Below, in pieces: positions 58,978-64,000 of a DNA stretch of 64,000 nt. Every line of letters starts with the position of its first letter. Position 1 is the first letter of the stretch. Under the pieces are notes generated by a model. The model was not told the DNA's origin and ran no database searches. It saw only the letters and a program-made list of their open reading frames with translations. This DNA is from JANLQX01 sp031423635 (GTDB lineage Bacteria; Actinomycetota; Acidimicrobiia; Acidimicrobiales; JANYDT01). The position numbers and the translations under genes are program-made. Location: the NCBI GenBank assembly GCA_031423635.1, contig JANPFX010000082.1, positions 55,546-119,545 on the forward strand, written 5' to 3'.

Positions 58978-59565
58978 TCATTGCGCTTGGAGGGAGGTGA
59001 GGATCCGGTTGAGGCCGGCCTGGGTGACTCCGCCGTTCACCTTGGCGACGACGATGCCGTCGGGGCTGACCACATAGGTCTCGGGCGCCTTGAGCACTCC
59101 CCAGTCGACGGACGTGCGGTCGGAGTCGACCACCGGCCAGTCGCCACCGCGTTTCGCGAAGAACTTCTTGATGTCCGCCGGGGTGTCCTGGTAGGCGACA
59201 GCCAAGAGCACGGCATCGCCGGTCTTCGCGTGCTCCTCGGAGAACGCCTTGAGTTCCGGGTGCTCGATGGCACACGGCGGGCACCATGTGCCGAAGAAGT
59301 TCACGACCGCGTACGGGCGCTTCCCGGTCGCGCTTGCGATACCGATGGTCTGCATTCCCGACAACGACACGGGTTTGCCGGTGAGCACGTTCGTCCCCCG
59401 GATCTCCGGCGCGGGCTTGCCGAGCAGCGGGCTGCGGCCGAAGCCGTCGCCGCTCGACGAGCGCGTCGCGAGCACGACCACCAGGCCGGCCACGATCACG
59501 GCGACGATCGCGGCGATCAGCCGTGCGGAACCGAGCCCCGACCCCCTCCTCGAAGGTCCGTTCAT
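58978..59565 (-). CDS. resA: TlpA/ResA-type thiol-disulfide oxidoreductase (CcmG role)
   Basis: The 195-residue protein is a membrane-anchored thioredoxin-fold reductase. The membrane anchor is at residues about 15-33, and the active site GTWCPPC is at about residue 94, with the cis-Pro region KAPETYVVSPDG. In ccm operons this protein (CcmG/DsbE) reduces apocytochrome c or CcmH. The ATG overlaps the ccmF stop. Confidence 0.93.
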   Translation of the reverse strand: MNGPSRRGSGLGSARLIAAIVAVIVAGLVVVLATRSSSGDGFGRSPLLGKPAPEIRGTNVLTGKPVSLSGMQTIGIASATGKRPYAVVNFFGTWCPPCAIEHPELKAFSEEHAKTGDAVLLAVAYQDTPADIKKFFAKRGGDWPVVDSDRTSVDWGVLKAPETYVVSPDGIVVAKVNGGVTQAGLNRILTSLQAQ

Positions 59566-61637
59566 CGCGTGGCTCCGATCATCGATGAGTCGTCGCCGCC
59601 CGGCGAGAGCGATGCGGCAGAGGAGCTGATGGCTTCATGCGATCCGTCCGGGACGCTCGTCGGCGATGTGGGTCGGCGACGATGGCCGGGGAAGAGCGCA
59701 AGCAGCGTGCCGATACCCATGAGCGCGAGCCCGATCCACAGCCACAGGATCATCGGCTGCACGTAGAAACCGATCACCGCGCTCGCTCCGTCCTCAACTG
59801 GGGGCTGGACGAGCGTCACGTAGAGATCACGGACGAACCCTGTTCGCACCGAAGGTGTCGGTACGGATTGCCCGCGTTCGGCGAAACGGGTGATGGCCGG
59901 CGAGTCGATGCGTCCACCATCGATACGGACATCGGCGGCGATCTTGCGCACGACGGTTTGCGGATCGCTCTCGGCCGAGGTTCCGCCTGTCGGCTTCACC
60001 TTCGTGAACTCCGTACGTACACGTACGAGTTCGACCGTGTGCCCTTTGAACGTCTTGGTCTCCCCGGCCTTCAGCACCAACTCGGTGTTCGACGAGTACG
60101 ACTGCGAGCATGCGATGGCAACGGCGATCAGGATGACACCGAGATGCACGACCATGCCGCCGTTGGCCCGTCCGAGCACGCCGCGGAGGCGTGAGTCGCC
60201 CCGCGATCGCGCTGCTCTCGTGGCAAGGACGAGTTGGCGGACTGCCGAGCCGCCGGCGAACGCGCCGAGGAACAGGGCCAGGAGCGTCTCGATCCCGCGC
60301 AGTCCGAACACCACGCACAGCACCAGCACCACGAGCCCGAACGCCAATGGCCATCGGAGCCGGTCGGCGAGCACCTCGCCGGTCGTCTTGCGCCACGGTA
60401 GGACGGGTGCGACGGCCATGAGGAACAGCAGCGCGATGCCGATCGGCATGGTCAGCGCGTCGAAGTACGGGGCGCCGACCGAGAGGCGTTCGTTGTTCCA
60501 TGCCTCGACGAGCAGGGGAAAGATCGTACCGAGCAAGATCACGAACGCGAACGCCGCGAACACCACGTTGTTGGCCAGGAACGCGCCTTCACGCGAGAGC
60601 GGCGAATCGATGGTCCCGGTGGAGCGAAGACGATCACCGCGCCAGAAGATCAGGCCGAGCGTGATGGCGACGCAGATCCCGAAGAAGGAAAGGATCCACG
60701 GGCCGATCTGCGAGTTCGAGAACGCGTGGACCGAGGAGATCACGCCGGAGCGCGTCAGGAACGTACCGAGGATCGTGAGGCAGAACGTGGCACACAGCAG
60801 CGACAGGTTCCACACCCGGAGCAGTCCGCGCCGCTCCTGGACCATGACGGAGTGGAGGTAGGCCGTGCCGGTGATCCATGGCAGCAGCGACGCGTTCTCC
60901 ACCGCGTCCCAGCCCCAGTAGCCACCCCACCCGAGCACTTCGTAGCTCCACCACGCGCCGAGCCCGATGCCGACGGTGAGAGCTCCCCAGGCGACGAGTG
61001 TCCACCGCCGCGTCTCGACCAACCAGCCTTCGCCGAGTCGCCCGGTGATCATGGCGGCCACGGCGAAGGCGAACGGTACGGTGAAGCCGACGTAGCCGAG
61101 GTACAGGATCGGCGGATGGATCGCCATCAGCGGGTGGTTGGCGAGCAGCGGATTGGGCCCGCGCCCATCGGCCGCAGGTATGAGCAGCTTCGTGAACGGA
61201 TTCGCCGGGCCGACCATGAGTGCGAAGAAGAACGTGCAGGTGCCCAGCATCACGGCGGTCGCCCATCCGACCAGAGGGTCGGTTCGGCGGTCGCGGTACT
61301 TGCGGTGCACCGCGAACGTCAGTCCGGCGAGGATCAGTCCCCACAGCAGGATCGAGCCTTCCAACGCGCCCCACATACCGGCGACCGTGTAGAGCAGGGG
61401 AGTCGATCGTGCGTTGTTGTTGACGACGTAGGCGAGTGAGTAATCGCGGCTGACCAGCGCCCACTGCATCGAGCCCGCCGCAAGCACCGCGCCACCGATC
61501 ACGATCGGTACGAAACGGTGGCCGGAGGCGACGATCACCGGTCGTCGACGGACGAGCCCGAAGACCAGAAACACGCAGCCGAGCAACGAAGCCGCGAAGG
61601 CAGCGGTGACTCCGATGCTCCCGAGGTCGGCCTTCAT
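59562..61637 (-). CDS. ccmF: Haem lyase subunit CcmF
   Basis: CcmF with CcmH joins haem to apocytochrome c. The 691-residue protein has about 14 membrane helices and the tryptophan-rich WWD-type segment WGGYWGWDAVENASLLPW near residue 235, flanked by conserved His residues (ANHPLMAIHPP and TAYLHSVMVQERRG). A large extracytoplasmic domain lies near the C-terminus (about 545-650). I chose ATG 61637, which gives the usual N-terminus; ATG 61724 would overlap ccmE. Gene order is canonical. Confidence 0.95.
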   Translation of the reverse strand: MKADLGSIGVTAAFAASLLGCVFLVFGLVRRRPVIVASGHRFVPIVIGGAVLAAGSMQWALVSRDYSLAYVVNNNARSTPLLYTVAGMWGALEGSILLWGLILAGLTFAVHRKYRDRRTDPLVGWATAVMLGTCTFFFALMVGPANPFTKLLIPAADGRGPNPLLANHPLMAIHPPILYLGYVGFTVPFAFAVAAMITGRLGEGWLVETRRWTLVAWGALTVGIGLGAWWSYEVLGWGGYWGWDAVENASLLPWITGTAYLHSVMVQERRGLLRVWNLSLLCATFCLTILGTFLTRSGVISSVHAFSNSQIGPWILSFFGICVAITLGLIFWRGDRLRSTGTIDSPLSREGAFLANNVVFAAFAFVILLGTIFPLLVEAWNNERLSVGAPYFDALTMPIGIALLFLMAVAPVLPWRKTTGEVLADRLRWPLAFGLVVLVLCVVFGLRGIETLLALFLGAFAGGSAVRQLVLATRAARSRGDSRLRGVLGRANGGMVVHLGVILIAVAIACSQSYSSNTELVLKAGETKTFKGHTVELVRVRTEFTKVKPTGGTSAESDPQTVVRKIAADVRIDGGRIDSPAITRFAERGQSVPTPSVRTGFVRDLYVTLVQPPVEDGASAVIGFYVQPMILWLWIGLALMGIGTLLALFPGHRRRPTSPTSVPDGSHEAISSSAASLSPGGDDSSMIGATR

Positions 61638-61692
61638 CGCGTCTCGTCGGCGCCGTGGCGCGAACAGGTCGGAAACGTGTTGCGTCGGCGCG

Positions 61693-62283
61693 TCATGTCG
61701 ACTTCCCGACGTAGTCCTTGACACGACCGGAGTTCTTCTCGATGTAGTTCTCGTCGTGCTTCACCATCAGATGATCCGACAGGAACTGCGGAGCGGAGCC
61801 CTTCGGCCGAGACGCCTGATCCGGTGCAAAACGTCCTTCGAGAACGACGGCAAGGTTCGGCCGGAACAACTCGGGCGGATCACCGTCGTGCCGAACGGTA
61901 ACCTGCTTGCCGTTTCCTTCGATCAGGAACTCGACAGACCCGTCGACGGCACGCACGGAGCCATCGACGACGACACCTTCGATCCGGAATCGACGGTCGC
62001 CGAGTGTGTCGACCTGTGCGACGGCTTCGTCGGCCGTCCGGAAGTAGGTCGATGCGGTACCCAGACCCTTGACCACGAGGAGGGCGATGGCGGCGAGCAG
62101 CACGGCGGCGAAGGCGAGCACGCGTCGGTTGTTTCCGGCCCGGGTGGTGAGCATCACGGCACGACCGCCGACGCCGACCTCGGCGGGGCGATGCCCGACG
62201 TGCGTCGATCCGTCGATCGGCAGGGCGTCGGTGCTCTCGTCGTCGGTCCAACCCCCTGCTGGGCTGCGTGCTGGTTCGTTCAC
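61693..62283 (-). CDS. ccmE: Cytochrome c-type haem chaperone CcmE
   Basis: CcmE binds haem covalently and delivers it to CcmF. After a hydrophilic N-terminal extension of about 45 residues comes a membrane anchor (RRVLAFAAVLLAAIALLVV), then the OB-fold (YFRTADEAVAQ, FRIEGVVVDGSV) and the haem-binding His in LMVKHDENYIEK, matching the HxxxY-type motif. The length is 196 residues. ATG 62283 overlaps the ccmD stop. Confidence 0.93.
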   Translation of the reverse strand: MNEPARSPAGGWTDDESTDALPIDGSTHVGHRPAEVGVGGRAVMLTTRAGNNRRVLAFAAVLLAAIALLVVKGLGTASTYFRTADEAVAQVDTLGDRRFRIEGVVVDGSVRAVDGSVEFLIEGNGKQVTVRHDGDPPELFRPNLAVVLEGRFAPDQASRPKGSAPQFLSDHLMVKHDENYIEKNSGRVKDYVGKST

Positions 62284-62414
62284 CGGTCGTCACCCCGGGC
62301 GCGTTGCGCGGCGAGGACCTGAGCAGCGGCCCGTCGGGACTTGACGATGGCCCACGCGGTGTACAACCCGATCGTCCCGAACACCGCGATGTAGCCGGCG
62401 GCGACGTATCCCAT
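62280..62414 (-). CDS. ccmD: Haem exporter accessory protein CcmD
   Basis: The 44-residue single-helix protein starts MGYVAAGYIAVFGTIGLYTAW and ends in a basic tail (KSRRAAAQVLAAQRARGDDR). Small size, one membrane helix and a position between ccmC and ccmE fit CcmD, which helps release haem-loaded CcmE from CcmABC. The start is 2 bases after the ccmC stop, and the stop overlaps ccmE. Confidence 0.88.
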   Translation of the reverse strand: MGYVAAGYIAVFGTIGLYTAWAIVKSRRAAAQVLAAQRARGDDR

Positions 62415-62416
62415 GC

Positions 62417-63160
62417 TCAGACCGTCCCGGGCTGCGGTGATGTTGCCGGACCACCGGCTGCTTCGGCTCGCCGCAGGGACACGGCTTCTCCAAGCCCGCC
62501 CTGAGCGGCCTCGTCCTCCCAGCGGTTGGTACGCGCACGGACGATCAACAGCGCGCTGAACACCAGCGTGAACCCGACGATCGACAGCAGCATCGTCGAC
62601 AGCTGAAGGCCCGAGATCGTTCGATCGACACGGGCGAGCGTGCGTCCCTGGTGCAGAGAGCGCCACCAGTCGACGGAGAAGTGGACGATAGGCACGTTGA
62701 CGGCAGCGAGGAGAACGACGACGGCAGAGCGGCGCGCCCGCTGCTCGACGGTGCCGTCGAGCCGACGAACCGTGAGAGCGCCGAGCGAAAGGAAGAACAG
62801 GAGGGTGGTCGAGGTGATCCGTGGATCCCACTGCCACCACGAGTTCCAGGTCGGCCGACCCCAGATCGAGCCGGTGACGAGGGCCAGGAAGGTGAATACC
62901 GCGGAGATCTCGATTCCGGCGCCGGCAAGGTGGTCCCACGACATCCTCCGCGTGCGCAGCCAGGCGATGCTGGCGAATGCCGCGACCCCGACGCCGCTGT
63001 ATGCGGTCCAGGCGGTGGCCGGGTGGAGGTAGATCATGCGGACGTATTCGCCCTGGACGACGTCTGGTCCGGTCACGAAGAGGCCGAGCACCACGACCAC
63101 AGCGAGTACCACCGCACCTAGCACCGCGCACACGCGGGCGGCGATCTGCGATTTCATCAC
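62417..63160 (-). CDS. ccmC: Haem exporter protein CcmC
   Basis: CcmC presents haem to CcmE. The protein (247 residues from GTG 63160; ATG 63157 is the alternative) has six membrane helices, the WWD motif TWNSWWQWDPRITST near residue 110 and His residues in IYLHPATAW and FSVDWWRSLHQG, the usual haem ligands. A C-terminal hydrophilic tail of about 30 residues follows. It is separated from ccmB by 19 bases. Confidence 0.95.
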   Translation of the reverse strand: MMKSQIAARVCAVLGAVVLAVVVVLGLFVTGPDVVQGEYVRMIYLHPATAWTAYSGVGVAAFASIAWLRTRRMSWDHLAGAGIEISAVFTFLALVTGSIWGRPTWNSWWQWDPRITSTTLLFFLSLGALTVRRLDGTVEQRARRSAVVVLLAAVNVPIVHFSVDWWRSLHQGRTLARVDRTISGLQLSTMLLSIVGFTLVFSALLIVRARTNRWEDEAAQGGLGEAVSLRRAEAAGGPATSPQPGTV

Positions 63161-63179
63161 GGTCTAAGTCTTCCCCAGG

Positions 63180-63881
63180 TCACAGGTCTTCGAGAACGGC
63201 GTCGAAGAGCAGAATGCCCAGAGCGGTGAATGCGACTGCCGCGACGACGAGAAGGCGCACCCACGGCCAGCCGTCGATGCTGCGGTCGTCAAGAGCAGCT
63301 CTCGTCGCTTGCGACGCAGCCAGAAGGATCGGGGCGACCAGCGGAAACTCGAGGAGGGGCACGAGGGTGTCACGCGATCGCTGACCACCGGTGAGCGTTG
63401 CGTAGATCGTGCCCGTGGTCGCCAGGACGATCGTTGCCGGCACGGCGGTCGCCGCGAGCAAAAGCGGGTTGCGAAGGGTGGCGTCGAAGAGCAGCACCAC
63501 ACCGATGGCGAGTAGGACTTCCAGAACAGCCAGCTGGACGAACACGGCGGCGGACTTGCCCAGGAAGATACCGGCGGGATCCATGCCCGAGAGTCGGAGA
63601 CCGTCGCGTCCACCGTCGGCCTGCTCGAGTGCAGATGAACGCTGGACGGCGAGTAGTGCGGCGAACAGCGTGGCCAGCCAGAACAGGCCCGCCGAGACGG
63701 CCGCCGCCGAGACCGTGTTGGCCGAAGACTCCCCGGGCCCGCGGACAACGAGCTCGTCGAGCCCGAAGGCGAACAGCACGAGTACCATGACGCCGAACGG
63801 GGCGATCTGCGTCGTGGTGACCTTCGAGCGTCGCTCGATGCGGAGGTCCTTGGTGAGGACCGTGAGTGCGTCACGGAGCAT
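63180..63881 (-). CDS. ccmB: Haem exporter protein CcmB
   Basis: CcmB is the membrane subunit of the CcmABC ABC complex. The 233-residue protein has about six helices and the conserved start LRDALTVLTKDLRIERRSK with the LDGLRLSG-like loop (GRDGLRLSGMDP) and LLEFPLVAPILLA. I chose ATG 63881 by homology. It lies in a 55-bp tandem repeat, so identical ATG contexts also occur at 63936 and 63991, and an in-frame GTG occurs at 63929. No ribosome site is evident. ccmA would be expected beyond the right edge. Confidence 0.9.
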   Translation of the reverse strand: MLRDALTVLTKDLRIERRSKVTTTQIAPFGVMVLVLFAFGLDELVVRGPGESSANTVSAAAVSAGLFWLATLFAALLAVQRSSALEQADGGRDGLRLSGMDPAGIFLGKSAAVFVQLAVLEVLLAIGVVLLFDATLRNPLLLAATAVPATIVLATTGTIYATLTGGQRSRDTLVPLLEFPLVAPILLAASQATRAALDDRSIDGWPWVRLLVVAAVAFTALGILLFDAVLEDL

Positions 63882-64000
63882 GGTGGGCGGCGTGGGGTTG
63901 GTTGGTGACTGCCGGGTGGGGAGCGTCACGGAGCATGGTGGGCGGCGTGGGGTTGGTTGGTGACTGCCGGGTGGGGAGCGTCACGGAGCATGGTGGGCGG
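63868..64000 (-). repeat. 55-bp tandem repeat covering the ccmB start, running off the window
   Basis: The unit starting at 63868 recurs exactly at 63923 and 63978, a 55-base period, with at least 2.4 copies visible. Each unit carries one minus-strand ATG followed by ctccgtgacgc (63881, 63936, 63991). The second unit is complete and identical to the first by eye. Confidence 0.95.
63871..63936 (-). CDS. Putative 21-aa micro-ORF from a duplicated ccmB start
   Basis: From ATG 63936 the frame begins MLRDAPHPAVT and ends with TGA at 63871-63873, overlapping the first 11 bases of ccmB. An identical frame would start at ATG 63991. Residues 1-5 copy the ccmB N-terminus, and the rest is a shifted reading of the repeat. 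It could feed ribosomes to ccmB or compete with it, but it may have no function. Confidence 0.3.
   Translation of the reverse strand: MLRDAPHPAVTNQPHAAHHAP

Noticed and set aside
63882..63929. Longer CcmB from GTG 63929
   Set aside because: The extra residues come entirely from the 55-bp repeat and are Pro/Thr-rich; the conserved CcmB start is MLRDALTVL at 63881. It is kept as an alternative only.

Overview
The window is a high-GC bacterial chromosome segment (roughly two-thirds G+C by eye), densely coding, with many ATGA or GTGA gene overlaps. Several traits point together to a motile, deep-branching actinomycete, most likely class Acidimicrobiia. A LAFTG cell-wall sorting signal indicates a monoderm wall. 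A mycofactocin precursor peptide, a DUF3499 gene and a mycobacterial-type SufR-like regulator indicate Actinomycetota. System I (Ccm) cytochrome c maturation genes occur in only some actinobacterial lineages. The class assignment is inference; no rRNA, tRNA, CRISPR array, insertion sequence or prophage was recognised.

Positions 1-16.8 kb hold a flagellar operon read rightward: an unknown 5'-truncated gene, fliK, flgD, flgE, flbD, motA, motB, fliL, fliM, fliN, fliO, fliP, fliQ, fliR, flhB, flhA, a FlhF-like gene whose GTPase P-loop is lost, and a small membrane protein. Hook assembly, stator, C-ring and export gate are covered; filament, basal-body rod, ATPase and chemotaxis genes would lie outside. 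The flhB/flhA junction carries an imperfect duplication of the flhA start.

Positions 17.2-36.4 kb hold a hybrid histidine kinase (kinase, receiver, Hpt) that converges on an OmpR-type response regulator. Upstream of the regulator on the same strand is a 16.5-kb gene for a 5,499-residue secreted protein. It has N-terminal DUF11/isopeptide-type domains, about 35 SdrD B-like repeats, a Thr-rich stalk and a LAFTG anchor. Its position between a flagellar operon and a phosphorelay suggests a possible motility/attachment switch (inference).

Positions 36.6-57.4 kb are mixed housekeeping and accessory genes: a methyltransferase, hypoxanthine phosphoribosyltransferase, a secreted TAP-type hydrolase, an enoyl-CoA hydratase homologue, a zinc metallopeptidase and an MBL-fold hydrolase overlapping an MftF-like glycosyltransferase. 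Divergent from mftF is mftA, without mftB, mftC, mftD or mftE nearby. Then come an acyl-CoA synthetase, the Fe-S carrier Mrp divergent from a SufR-like regulator, an ABC exporter pair, DUF3499, a CtaA-like haem A synthase coupled to a molybdopterin oxidoreductase, and an IMP dehydrogenase lacking CBS domains. Many of these genes have a TANNNT -10 box 6-9 bases before the start codon, which suggests leaderless mRNAs.

Positions 57.4-64 kb hold a leftward cytochrome c maturation operon in canonical order, ccmB-C-D-E-F-G(resA)-H-I. A 55-bp tandem repeat covers the ccmB start codon and runs off the right edge. The operon also contains an intergenic pair of competing hairpins.
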